Positions 25,190 through 36,838 of a DNA stretch of 64,000 nt are shown here, in pieces; the stretch's first letter is position 1, and every line of letters starts with the position of its first letter. Origin of the DNA: Phyto melanocephala. Its lineage: Eukaryota; Arthropoda; Insecta; Diptera; Rhinophoridae. The notes beneath the pieces were generated by a model. It saw only the letters and a program-made list of their open reading frames with translations, searched no databases and was not told the DNA's origin. The stretch is taken from NCBI GenBank assembly GCA_941918925.1, contig OW799233.1, positions 144,710,223 through 144,774,222 of the forward strand, in the 5' to 3' direction. Position numbers and translations under genes: made by a program.

Positions 25190-26679
25190 CAAAAGTAAAA
25201 AATTAAAAAAAAAATATTTTCCAAATGTAATTTTTTTCTATAGCTCCGGCTGAGTTAGTGTAATACCCCAAGCTATATTACTGTTTATTGGCATATATCT
25301 TCAAGTTCAGAATATTCCATATGAAAAGCCTAACGCAGTAAAACCTGTTTTATAGATTTCACCAATATCTCGTATTCGATCTGTTGGACGTAATAATATT
25401 CTGCTGAGACAAGTGGGCCATCCATATTCATAATGAGAAATTCACTTCAAAACAAATTGGTTCAGTGCATCGAAAACTGACACAGCCTTACCAACGCCTT
25501 TTCTATTTCAAACACTTCAAGCTCTACTCAATTAGGTTACAGCTTTGACCATAGTTGTTTGTAAATATTAAGTAAATACATATATACAGATAAGTTTCGT
25601 ACATTAAGAATTAAGTCTTTAAAAGATCAAAACATGCTACCTTTTTCAACAACACTAATTAAATAATATAAAATCGATAAAAAAAAAGCGCCTCCCAAAT
25701 ATCATTAACTCTTTATGAATTTCAACATCGTCCCGCTCTTAATAGAATTTCCAGTGTTTTGGCTTTATATATTGCAAACTTTAACGTATATAAAAGTTGT
25801 ATGTTTCATTATAAGAAGCCCATTTTATGTATATTTGCATAAAAGAAGCCTTTTAGTAGTTCTACCATGAAAATACTACCTTTTGTAATGCGTTATATAG
25901 GATAAATTTAAAAAGCTTTTGTTTATCATTTACATGCAAGCTTGCATAGTTCGCTAATGGATATATAATTTATTAAGTAAAATTGTAGTGAAAAACTTCT
26001 TCCAGCAGAAATATTAAGAAAAGGCTACAACAGAAAGACAATATAACTTTACATATACGCATATAGTTAAATTTATAACCATATTTATGTAAGCAAGAGC
26101 AACATATACATACCAGACTATCCCAGACTATATAAAGTTATAACCAAATTTAATTTAACATAGTAACTTTACACACATTAATACGTATGCATTTTATCAT
26201 TTGTTGCAAAGTATTTTGCCACCAATTTATTTCTGTCAGCTCATAATTATGTGGTTTATATGTTTAAACTAGAACAGTTATAATGATGTTGTATTAATAT
26301 TGTAAATGTGTGCTGTTTAAGTGTCAAACACAAAGGCACATGTTTCTCCAAATCCAGATGTACACTGTGTTGCATTGCTATAGATACAAATAGTTCTGTT
26401 ATTAAAAGGCGGAGAAGACATTTATAATCCTGCAAAACAGTTTTCAAAAATGTGTGTAATGATTTCTAATACCACAAAATTTTAAGAAGAAAATCTATTT
26501 TAAATATTTTTTTAATATAATAGTATAATGCGATCATTTCAGATTCATGTATGTATAGTGTAAGACATATGGATTTTTTATTATTTTTTTTTTTTTTGGC
26601 AAAACACAAGAAATTAAATATAATGATTCAAAATTTAGCTTTAGTAGCTTACAAATTTTAAGGCATCTAATACATAAAA
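25190..26679. other. No feature seen
   Basis: 25230-25560 has slightly higher GC and protein-like minus-strand text that I could not name. The rest is AT-rich without recognisable content. Confidence 0.45.
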
Positions 26680-27187
26680 ATAATTTTAAGATATGTCATC
26701 CGTGATGGCGTCTTATTAACGTCATTTGCGTTTTTCAATTTTGCACTGATTTTGTCAATAGTGTATCAAATGATAGCTGCTGATAAGTTAGAAGTTCTAA
26801 CTAATCAAACGTTCCATGTTTATCAGTGCAGACCACAGATTCGCCGTATGCCCACAAAAGCACTTCAAAGATGGCTAATCACACGAACAAGGTGGCCAAT
26901 TTACAGGTCCTCTTGTTAAGATAATTCGGTCGTTAAGCTTAGCTCAGCAAAGTGATGATTTTACTTGTAGAATATCATGTTGTACCATCTCCTTGGAACC
27001 ATTACTCCTCCAAATGATATGCAATGCTGTTAGCAGTAAAAATCATTTGCCGTAACGACAGCAATTCATGGTAATACTGACACCGGTTTCGAATAAATAC
27101 TGGGCCGGTGACGCCTTCGACATGTAAAGCGCTACAAACAGTGATTTTTTTTTCAGAATGTAATGGAGTCTCATGACTAATGGTCAA
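26680..27187 (-). pseudogene. Tc1/mariner-type DDE transposase relic 1
   Basis: Minus-strand reading: HETPLHSEKKITVCSALHVE matches the ExPLHSxKVTVWCAL signature. GPVFIRNR follows, then, after the open frame, WFQGDGTT (usual WFQQDGAxxH), SKIITLL, and VNWPPCSCD (usual VNWPPRSCDLTPLDFFLWG). Near 26750-26690 the tail resembles NWxxRMxxxRRSRGGHxxEIIF. Many stops and frameshifts. The N-terminal third is absent. This DDE family cuts and pastes DNA between TA dinucleotides; this copy is dead. Confidence 0.7.
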
Positions 27188-27352
27188 TTATGCTTATATA
27201 TATATTTTCCCTAAACCAGAAGATAATTTTTTTGAAGATAATTTGACGATATAAATCTAATTCAACTCCATTAAACTTCAACGACTTTTCAACGTTGTCT
27301 TGGTGTAAATAATTGAATGTGGATTTATTATATTTTTATTATTATTATTTAT

Positions 27353-28758
27353 TATATCGAGAGCTTATATTCAATACCCGCCATACGCCAAAACACAAAT
27401 TTTCAGGAGAGAGAAAAAACTGTTTCATTCCAAAATTCTTAATGTATGAATTAATCTTTCTTCTATGATATTTCTTAAATATGACTACTGAGTCACCGTT
27501 ATAAAAAAATGGAACTTTTTACTCTATTCGTAGCGATATGGTTGATGTCGGGTATTGCAACTGAAATCTTTAAATATGTTTATGGCGTATTGCGGTTATT
27601 GCACCGCTCTAATATGTAATTTTATTTAATTAAGTTTTTGTTTAACGTTTTTCTAACCATAAAAGAATTCAACAACAAAACAATAATAACAAAAAATAAA
27701 AATTATTAAAAAAAGGTAATTCAAATTGGACATTGTCACAATGCTTTTTATTACTTTGACTCCATCTGAACTAAATTATCATAAAAATAATGATATTCTG
27801 TGGTATAACCGGTTTCAAATCTTGAAGATTTTTCCATTTCCTAGGCTGGATTGGAAGCTGAGCAGTATGCAAAGGCTTTGGTTTAGTATAGCCTGTGTAC
27901 TTTTTAATTCTGTTGGGTAATTTATTGTATTTTTCATTAAAGTTAACTTTAAATTGAACTTCTCCACTTGGCAAATACTTTAGTGATCTTAAATGAGAAA
28001 CTGTTGGATAATTTTTGGTTCGACCAGGTCTAATGTTCGAAAAGCGAATAAGTTCGGCATCATTGAAGTTTTTAAAAAAACTGTAATTTAAATACATGGC
28101 ATCGAATGGTTTAATAACTACTGTGTCATTAATTTTTACTGTTTTTCGTGATTCTTTGGTTATTCTGATATAGTCTATTGGCAAGTATATTGATTGGTTT
28201 TTAAGTTGTAAGGAGTTATAAGACATTTTAACCTATTGTCAGGGTCTTTGAATTGTATTGAATTTCCTAATGGGAATAAGCTGTTTGCTTAACAAATTCT
28301 TTTTTATACAACAAACATTTATTGTGTCCGTTGTCCGCTACAAATATTTTTGTTTTTGTTAAAATATTTGTAGTTATTGACAGTTAATTTTTGCTTGTTA
28401 ACTAGAAGACGTAAATTAAAACGTAAAAAAAATTTTCTTTAAAGTAAAAACTAGGTAGTACAGTCCATAATCTCATAGAATTAACAGTGTCAATATATAC
28501 ATATTTATGAGAGAAGGAACGGGTGGAAATTTATTCTTTCCGTATTCTCAATGTATGGCGTATGGCGGGTATTGCATCAAAAAAAATCGCACGCTTCATA
28601 GCAATATATAAAAAAAGTACTTAATAAGTATAATATATTAATTTTTTTTCGGAAATTTTTGTCAGGGATTAAGCTGGAATCAGTGAACAATTTGCGATCA
28701 AAAAGTAATTTTCCAAAAATTGGTGTATGGTGGGTATAGAATATAAGCCCTCGATATA
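27353..28758. mobile_element. 1.4-kb TIR element with an unrecognised ORF
   Basis: About 38-bp terminal inverted repeats: left starts TATATCGAGAGCTTATATTC, right is the complement of TATATCGAGGGCTTATATTC; both continue into ATACCC(G/A)CCATAC(G/A)CC. The motif GGCGTATGGCGGGTATTG or variants recurs five times: both TIRs (27372-27389 as complement, 28722-28739) and internally at 27540, 27584 and 28557. This is the pattern of transposase binding sites. It carries one 151-codon frame. It ends 19 bp before Helentron E begins. Confidence 0.75.
27771..28226 (-). CDS. Unrecognised 151-aa basic protein of the TIR element
   Basis: The only substantial frame inside the 27353-28758 element, and one of the few long frames in the window outside the LINE. 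It starts MSYNSLQLKNQSIYLPID, is rich in Lys, Asn and Tyr, and contains RPGRTKNYPTVSHLRSLKYL and KKYTGYTKPKPLHTAQLP. It has no signal peptide or membrane segment. A +1 shift just after VIPQ would give a more protein-like tail (YHxFYDNL then MES), so the true C-terminus may be frameshifted. I do not recognise any domain. It could be a piece of a transposase or DNA-binding protein of this element, judging only from its location between the TIRs and its positive charge. Confidence 0.5.
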   Translation of the reverse strand: MSYNSLQLKNQSIYLPIDYIRITKESRKTVKINDTVVIKPFDAMYLNYSFFKNFNDAELIRFSNIRPGRTKNYPTVSHLRSLKYLPSGEVQFKVNFNEKYNKLPNRIKKYTGYTKPKPLHTAQLPIQPRKWKNLQDLKPVIPQNIIIFMII

Positions 28759-28920
28759 CTCAAAAACAAAAAAAAAACAAGTAAGAGCACTATATTCGGC
28801 TGTGCCGAATCTTTTATACCCACCACCAATTTTGTGTACATTTAAAGCACAATATTTATTATTTTGTTAATCTCTATAGAATAATTTCTTTATAATAAAA
28901 TATGTATCACTTTCTTTGTA

Positions 28921-29529
28921 GAGGGTGGTTAAATTTTAAGGACCCATGTTGAAGGTGAACTACACCTAGTCTTTAAATTTGTTTTCTGCATTTCATTTGA
29001 CATTTCTCAATCTCAAACTAACATAATTTGATTCGTGGAAAGACACGCAAATGAGCAACGCTTTAAAGTTATTCAGGTTTTTTATAAAAATGGGCGTTCA
29101 AATCAAAATGCATTTTGTGCACTTCGTAATTCTTTTGATCAACATAATCGTTCAAATTCGTCCACAATCGGGAGAATTGTAAAAAATATTTAAGTTTCTA
29201 CAAAACTGGTCTGTATAAAATGTTAGAAAATCTGTCAATGCCTTCATAGTTCGTTGAATGGGAACCACTGCTGGGTTTTGCGATAGTGTGGCAAAAGAGC
29301 AGTCAACCTTGACTCATCATCGTGCCCAACAATTGAGCTTCAACATTGTCATTGAAAATTTGGACCATCAGATAGAGGAGTGGCGCCAAGGATGGGGGGG
29401 CCATTTGGCCGATATTTTGTTAAATACATAATTGAACCATACAAATATTATAATTACAAAAAGAACTAATAATAATATCCTAAATAATTTGTGTTTTATT
29501 GAAATTCAACATAAAATTTAACCACTCTT
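28921..29529 (+). mobile_element. MITE-1 copy 5
   Basis: 609 bp; left TIR GAGGGTGGTTAAATTTTAAG, right end ...TTTAACCACTCTT, TA on both sides (28919-28920, 29530-29531). FYKNGRSNQNAFCALRNSF and NRSNSSTIGRIVKNI are readable, typical of the N-terminal helix-turn-helix of DUF4817-class transposases. After these comes the fused C-terminal piece. Confidence 0.87.
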
Positions 29530-29840
29530 TATAACTGTAAGTAGTCTTTCAATGAAAGTGGGCGTTAAAGTAAGCGTGTCTATAAAGTTTCTGCTAAAAA
29601 ATACAACTTAGATATTTCAATATAGTCCTTTATTTTCCCAAAAACTTTGTCAATAGAGAAATTACATGAATTTAAGAAAAACCATTATATGGGAGGTAGG
29701 CGTTAAAGTGGGTGTCACCTAAACTTTTTGGCACAACAATCACATTGATTAGAAGGACATACGTAGCAAATTTGATCATCATACCTCTAATTTTGGCGGT
29801 TTTATGAGCTTTTAAATTTCATTAACGGTAGATAACGTTA

Positions 29841-30700
29841 AAAGTGGGCGTTATAGTAGGCGTGTCAAAGTTGTTTTTGCGAACGAGTACAACTTAGGAG
29901 TTTTAATATAGCCCTTTGTTATTCCAAAATCTTTATTAATAGAGAAATTATATGAATTTTAGGTAAAACGTTATATGGGAGAAGGGCGTTAAAGTGGGCG
30001 TGGCACCTTTATTTTCTGGCACAGTAATGACGTTGCCTAGGGGGATATACGTAGCCAATTTTATCATCATACCTTTAATTTTGTCGGTTTCATGAGCTTT
30101 TAAATTTCATTAACGGTATATTACGTGAAAAGTGGGCGTTATAGTAGGCGTGTCAAAGTTATTTTTGCGAATGAGCTCAAATTAGGTGTTGCAATATAGC
30201 CCTTTATTATTTCAAAATCTTTATTAATAGAGAAATTATATGAATTTTAGGTAAAACGTTATATTGGAGGTGGGCGTAAAAATGGGCGTGGCACCTTTAT
30301 TTTCTGGCACAGTAATGACGTTGCCTAGGGGGATATACGTAGCCAATTTTATCATCATACCTCTTATTTTTTCGGTTTTATGAGCTATTAAATTTCATTA
30401 ACGGTAGATAACGTGAAAAGTGGGCGTTATAGTAGGCGTGTCAAAGTTATTTTTGCGAATGAGTACAACTTAGGTTTTTCAATAAAGCCCTTTATTATTC
30501 CAAAATCTTTATTAATAGAGAAATTAAGTATATGAATTTTAGGTAAAACGTTATATGGGAGGTGGGTGTAAAAGTGGGCGTGGCACATTAATTTTCCGTT
30601 ACAAAAAAGCGTCTCACGAAAAAGCAAAGTGTGCAAAATTTCAGAGTCGTACATTTAATTTTGTTCCTTTTATGACGTTTTTGTTTTTAAATATACCGAA
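29841..30700 (-). repeat. Tandem ~288-bp Helentron modules
   Basis: The phrase AAAGTGGGCGTTATAGTAGG recurs at 29841, 30128 and 30417 (periods 287 and 289). Each unit also has the TTCAATATAG, TCTTTATTAATAGAGAAATT and GGGCGTGGCAC blocks. Similar modules make up the 5' half of copies A, B, C, D and I. Confidence 0.85.
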
Positions 30701-31195
30701 AAATACACTGTGCGGTATAAATTTTTGTACATTTTGATCGATAACTCCTCTCCTAATGCATAGATTTAGATAATTTTCGGAGAAAAATATTGTTTTTACT
30801 CAAATATATATTCGAAGTTTCATGAGTCTACGTTAATGCATTTGGACACAATTCCATTTTATTCGATGTTCGAAGGACACGGTTCTTTCGACCTACTCTT
30901 GCTTTTCGAGCTATAACTCTCTTCCTAATATTCCGATTTAGCCCATTTTCAATATTAAACAAACCTTGTCTATAAGAGAGTTTCTGGAAAAATTTGAGCC
31001 CCCTAGCTTTTTCGGTGCGACCTCTATCGTGCTTTCAACAGACGGACAGACGGATGGACATAGCTAGATCGTAATCAAATCGAACCCTGATTCAGAATTT
31101 ATATAATTTATGGGGTCTAAAATGGATATTTCGATGTGTTACAAACGGAATGACAAAATGAATATACCCCCACCATTTTTTTGGTGGCGGGTATA

Positions 31196-31714
31196 AAAAG
31201 AGAGCAAACTCTATTAGTTCAGCAAGTACTCAGTAGTGCAAAGCTATTTATTAAGCTTCTTAAAAGATCAGAAGCTTGTTGATTTTTTCATCGCAGGCAA
31301 TTATGACAAAACAATAAAGAAAAAAATTATACCCGACAGATATTCTGTCCGCTCTAAAAATAATAAATTTTATAAAAAAAACCATAATCCCAGTTCCGTC
31401 GATATATATATCTACTAGGTCAAAAACCCCGTTCATTCAATGTAATTCCTTAGGGATTTCCAATTTGAATTCCTTAAATATTTCAAGCTCGTTATAGTAT
31501 CCACTTTAAATTCCTCCAGTTTAATACGAACAAGTGCAGGTAATGTTTTAAAGACTAATAATCTTCACCGCATGCTCTACATCTAACATTCCCATGTCTG
31601 GATGAGTTCTCATTTTCGTGTGACTAGTGTAAGCGTCACATACTCAGTCACATAAGCGTTGATATACTCAGTTTCACACTCTCCTTCGATATCTCAAGAT
31701 TGAATAACTTATAA
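31196..31714. other. No feature seen
   Basis: Spacer between Helentrons E and F; one 60-codon frame without recognisable content. Confidence 0.5.
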
Positions 31715-32760
31715 AAACAAGCAAGAGCACTATATTCGGCTGTGCCGAATCTTTTATACGCACCACTAATTTTCCGTCCTTTATAGCTAGGGTTTTTCCG
31801 CAATTTTTTGTTTCCCGGAAATGCGAGATTAATTTTTTAATATTCCGGGATCCCGCAGCAAAACAAATAAAAAGTAAACTTGTTTTAAATAGATAAAAAA
31901 CTTTTTATTAAAAAGCATAAAATAGTTTATTATGTTAAAGAAACACTTCAAAACTATAAAAATTAATAAAGAAACTTGAATTTAAAATATAAATTGAGTA
32001 AAATTTTTTAAATATTATTGTTACAGAAAACACTTGTTCACTTATATTGGTGTTGGACGAATAATTAGAAGTGCATTTAACAAATATACAATATTTTCAG
32101 TTTTTTTACCACTTCCCACAACCAATTTTAACACTTTCTTTACAGAAATTTTGAAGTATTGGTAACGTAGGCTGATTTTTTTTAATCTTTTAACACATTA
32201 CTTCAACAAGTATATCAAATTATTTGTTAAAATATTTTAAACGTGGCGTAAAAGTTGCCGTCACCTTAATTTCCTGGCGTAACAATGATATACACTAGGA
32301 AAATATATGTACACATATCATCGTCATACCTCTAATTTTGTCATTAACAGTGGATAACGTGAAAAGTGAGCGCTAGAGTAGGCGTAGAGTAGAGAAATTA
32401 TATAAATTTGAAATCAATCGTTATATGCGTTATAGGCGTGTCACATTTATTTTCTGTTATAACAAAGCGTATACCTAATTTTTTCAGTAGTATTAGGTTT
32501 TAAATTTTATATATACCGAAAAATACACTGTGCGGTATAAATTTTCGTACATTTTGATCTATAACTCCTTTCCTTATTCTTTTACTCAAGAAATATATAT
32601 TCGAAGTTTCATGATTCTACGTTAATGCGTTTGGAAACAATTCCATTCTATTCGACGTTGGAAGGACACAGTTTTTTCGACCTACTCTTGCATTACGAGC
32701 TATAACTCTCTTCCTAATATTCCGACTTAGCCCATTTTCAGCTTTATATTTAAAGGAATA
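31715..32760 (-). mobile_element. DINE-1-like Helentron, copy F (5' end rearranged, hAT-like insert)
   Basis: 3' end intact (ACAAGCAAGAGCACTATATTCGGCTGTGCCGAA). After 70 bp a hAT-like insert interrupts it (31788-about 32240), then Helentron modules resume. The 5' end is lost: after CCCATTTTCA the text breaks into an inverted scrap (TAGACAAGGTTTG) at 32761. Confidence 0.75.
31788..32240. mobile_element. hAT-like fragment inside Helentron F
   Basis: Starts TAGGGTTTTTCCGCAATTTT followed by TTTCCCGGAAATGCGAG and a CCGGGATCCCG palindrome, the look of insect hAT ends. Shares its interior with 23386-23775. No transposase frame. Confidence 0.45.
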
Positions 32761-32768
32761 TAGACAAG

Positions 32769-32798
32769 GTTTGGTGCGGTACAAAATACGCACCAAAC
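32769..32798. repeat. Perfect 10-bp inverted repeat
   Basis: GTTTGGTGCG, a 10-base loop, then CGCACCAAAC, at the broken 5' edge of Helentron F. Confidence 0.9.
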
Positions 32799-35289
32799 AT
32801 CGACACTTTGTAGACGCCCTTCTGAATCCAAATTTTTTCAACTTAGACAGTTAGAAAATCTTTATCTTAGTAAAACATATACTAATCTGCACTTAAACAC
32901 TAACTGTGTTGACAATTCTTACTTGTGCAGTGAAATATGTAAGTGTATTTAACACAAACAAATATTTTGCACAGAATTTACTTTAAAAAATAACAGAATT
33001 TTCCTTAAAAAAAGTAAACATCATTTCCATTCAGGCTAAAGCAATATTATAGTCCTTTAGTAACATTTCAAGAAAACAAATGTAACTGTATTTACTAAAG
33101 AGCTGCGTAAAAGGTTTCAAAGGTTATGTGTTCTATTTCTTACTACTTCCAATCACTATTTATCAGTGTAAACAGAAAAAACAAAAAAAAAAAATAATTA
33201 CAAAACATTACTCACACTAAAAAAAAATAATCACTCGAAAAGTTTTTCTCCACAATTTTGTAAGTCTTTGTGATTTGAAACGAAGTATAATATCAAAACA
33301 AAAAGTGACAATGAAATAAGAAAATGGTAAATCATAACAAAAATATCGATTAAAATAGAACATACACAAAAAGCTTAAACAAAATTAAGCAATATCAAAC
33401 AAAACTGTTTTTTATAGGAAAATTTTTAATACATGTGCAATCATTAAAATAAAATTAAAAATAAAAGTTATTATGAAGGTTTTTTTGGTTTAAACATGTT
33501 TTTTAATATTCTATTTCAGTTCGAATGTTCTATTTCATTCTTGTTCTGATTCAGTTTGTTTTTGTTCCAACGTTTTTACGTTTCAGTTGTGTTCTGTTCT
33601 ACAATATTTTTATCGGATTTATTTTGCAAAAATGTATTTTATAATAAAATAGAGAAATATACACACAATTTTAAATTGAATTAGCATGCTTGTAAGGCAT
33701 TTTATTATGCTTGTGTAACTCTTTTATATTTACATCTTTCTAGCAAACTTTTGAACTAGTAACGTTTTGAACCAGTCATATAACTAGTTGTAAAGAAACT
33801 GTTGAATTTACTAAACAAATCCATCATCGCACGCTTTAATAGAACTTTGTTTCATAACAGTAAATCTTATTGATTAAAATTAAATATAATAGTGTCTTGA
33901 GCAGCGTTTCGAGAATGAAGTTTCAAAAAAAACGTACTCTGTCTCAAATCCTGGCTGAGGACAGAAAAATTTCATGAATTTCTGTGTATAATACATAATA
34001 TACTTATTATATTGTGAGCTAAGTACCTCCACTTACCAATCTCTAGCAATAACGAGTATCTAAACTAATATTAATCGTTTTACTTACAAATGAACCAGTT
34101 GAGGTCCTATGACAACCAAATGTTAAAATCGATAATTTGATATATGAAAAAAATAAAGGTATATAACTGGTCTGAAGTTAGACGGAACTAGTATATTTCG
34201 AAACACATAGCAGTTACTTTATCTGCAGGGCATATATACGAAGTCACATACGTAAGAAACTTGCATAGTATTTAACTAACATAAACAACGTGTAAATATT
34301 ATTTTATGTGAAAGACTGAAGAAGAAAAAATACAATAAAACATTTATGTTTTTGCAGTCAGTATCACTTGAATTTTAAATAATTTCTTTTTAATTTTTAT
34401 TAGCAGGAGTTGAGTCCCTCTTAAAGATCTGCTGTGTGTTAAATAACACAGTGCAATGTGTTACATACCAAACAAAGCGAAATAATTCTCAAAATGATGC
34501 GCTTTTGTACAAATAGAGCAATATAAAAAAGCAGGACTTTTAAATAATAGAAAGTTATATTTTATGGGATAAAAAAAATTAAATTATTACAAAATCTTCT
34601 TATCTTATCTTATATTTAGCTGTAGAATAGAACTATTTAATATAATTAAAATGATAAAAATATATATATAAATTTGAACTTTTTTACTTAAATGCTAAAT
34701 TTAAAAACTTTTTTCATGGCCACAAAATACTGAACACATTGTTAAAATACAAATTCGATACAAACGCACTAATCTATAAATCTGATCCTGAGATCGATTT
34801 GTTTCATTTTAAAATCTATATTGAAACGTTAACTTAGTGCTTACTTGCTTCCAAGAGCTACTACTTAAATAAATGATTCGCCTTTTTAAAACTGCTAAAA
34901 TAATAAGCAATACAGAATACATACTTTATAATGCTTTCACAAGCAAACAATTTAAGTATTATCGAGTATGCAATACGTTAAGTAATGCAGAGTAGTTTTT
35001 ATGTACCTGAACGAATTTTCTATAAGTTCTAAAAACATTATTTAATTGGGAATTTTATTCTTTATTCTTACTGTATTTTTTTTAAATTCCCATATTTAAA
35101 ACTTTTTTTTATAAATTTAAAACTTATTTTGTTTATTTTCCATTACTGTATAGTTATCTAAAAGTTTGTATTATTTCCTGAAATATATGTACGTATATTC
35201 TTCGTTTGTTATTTTGCTCAAAAAATTTTCGCCAAAAAAAAAAATAGTACGAAACCTTAAATTTAAAATTGTAAGAATGTCTCATAAGG
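32799..35289. other. No feature seen
   Basis: AT-rich; a 19-base TCTTATCTTATATTTAGCT match to the insert of copies B and G lies near 34605. No gene or clear repeat. Confidence 0.5.
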
Positions 35290-35311
35290 TAGGGTCACAC
35301 GATTGCCCAAA

Positions 35312-35980
35312 TATGCCCTTCATCTGTGGTGCACAAGGGAATATATAGCTTTGTCATTCCGTTTGTAATTTCTACAATTTTCATTTCCGATCCCATAAAG
35401 TTTATATTTTCTGAAAGCCTATGAATAGAGGAGTCAATTAAGCCCTGACCGTCTGCCCGTGTGTCCGTGTGTTGGTTGAAATCAACTTTTAGAAGCAACT
35501 ATATGTTCCTCAGATCTTTGTATGGTATAAATCTTTTGAAAATATCCGGGAATGAATCGCTATTGAAATTTAGCACAATCGCCCCATAACTTTCCGAGAT
35601 ATGAGCAAAAAGCACAACCACCTCGTTTTATTTCACAACTACAAAAACAACATACATGTATACTGGTTAGAGTAAACGTGGCATCGAATCCCAGCTAAGC
35701 CAAAAAAAATTTTTTTTATTTTATTTTATATATTATTTATATTTTTATTTTTTTCAATTATTTTTATTTTTATTTATTTTTTATTTATTTTTTCAATTTT
35801 TTTTTTAACTCAATTTATAATATTACAATGAGATGTTTTTATATATGTATGTTTTTTATATGTATGCATGTACGTATTTCATATGAGATAAATGGTGATA
35901 CAAACAATTGTTATTGCATGACTACACTTTGTGAAGGGTATATAAGATTCGGCACGGCCGAATATAGCACTTTTACTTGT
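35312..35980 (+). mobile_element. Family-2 Helentron-like element, copy J
   Basis: Begins with a hairpin-forming CCCTTCATCTGTGGTGCACA AGGG region (35317-35340), then TTTGTCATTCCGTTTGTAATT and GATCCCATAAAGTTTATATT. Ends with GAAGGGTATATAAGATTCGG, CACGGCCGAATATAGCAC and TTTTACTTGTG, so it shares its 3' hairpin type with the main family but not its GGGCGT modules. A/T-rich low-complexity DNA and a SINE-like scrap lie inside. Confidence 0.75.
35659..35701 (+). repeat. tRNA-derived SINE-like scrap, copy 1
   Basis: TATACTGGTTAGAGTAAACG then TGGCATCGAATCCCAGCTAAGCC resembles the GGTTAGAG and GGTTCGAATCC (B box) parts of tRNA-SINEs with the middle shortened. The same 43 bases recur at 63888-63931 with few changes; both are followed by a T-rich tract. 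Confidence 0.45.
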
Positions 35981-36838
35981 GTGATTTCACAATTAATTTG
36001 CGCATACGGCAGCTTAGGCCAATATTTTGATTATATATCCTAGTCGAATGCAACTATGTGACCGCTTGATATACAACCATGAGCCAATACAAATATCAAA
36101 AATTCTCCAATATTTATTGTGTACCTGTGCGGCAATGAAAAATTTTATTAGAATTATTAAAAAATTAATTTATTTAAATTAGGTTTATAATTTTTTATTA
36201 AACGTCGTTGTAAGTATAATTTATTAGACTTTTATAATATAATAATTTTTAATAATAACTGTTATAATTATTTATAATTTTTTATGAAATAAATATATCA
36301 GATCAAGATGTAGCTTATATTTAATTTTAAATGGGTTACAATAAAATTATTTATATGAATATAAATTTGAAATGTTTATTGGATTTGATAGTAAAAATAG
36401 ATAAATAATTTAATTTTAGCTCTAAAATATTCACATATTAACCGCCACTCTTATTACTAAAATAAAATAAGTCTTAACATAGCAGATGTACCAGAAAGTG
36501 TATCTCAGAGCGAATACAATTATCTTTTTTTTTAACGAAAAAACCATTTTTTTATAGATCACAATTTTTAATTTAATGACCGAGCAAATATGAGTTCGAA
36601 ATAAATAAAACAAACTCCCACAACAGCTGTTTTCATAGTTGACGCTAGGTAAAACAATCGTGTTACTGCTGTACTGTAGCAATTCGCTTTACACCAACTA
36701 GCGGCAATTAAATTTGTATTAAATGTGCAACCGTGTGATTTCATATTGTGTGATTGGGGCAATTTCATTATTGTGCACCAATAAAGCGCAATCAAAACTA
36801 TGTCATATTGTTGTATTTGCGGCAATCGTGTGATCCTA

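Larger units (their letters stand above)
28777..31195 (-). mobile_element. DINE-1-like Helentron, copy E (carries MITE-1)
   Basis: Complete: 3' end ACAAGTAAGAGCACTATATTCGGCTGTGCCGAA at left, 5' hairpin at right. MITE-1 at 28921-29529. The interior has three tandem modules (see 29841). One of the best preserved copies. Confidence 0.92.
35290..36838. mobile_element. hAT-like TIR element, split by Helentron J
   Basis: Ends are inverted copies of TAGG(G/A)TCACACGATTGCC; the right arm continues into GCAAATACAACAATATGAC and contains two further GTGTGAT words (near 36732 and 36751). The first 20-25 bases match, then Helentron J begins. The 83- and 85-codon minus frames in the right arm do not resemble a transposase. 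An 8-bp target duplication was not evident. Confidence 0.6.

Noticed and set aside
23100..25190. Regular ~280-base spacing of repeats suggesting a CRISPR-like array
   Set aside because: Modules are long, diverged and part of the Helentron body; nothing like short repeats with unique spacers.
32617..32841. Minus frame with NIRKRVIARNARVG
   Set aside because: Same peptide-like text also appears at 24914-25192; it is the Helentron body translated, with no codon conservation beyond the DNA repeat.
36431..36825. Two minus frames of 83 and 85 codons in the hAT-like element
   Set aside because: They include the TIR itself and show none of the hAT transposase patterns.
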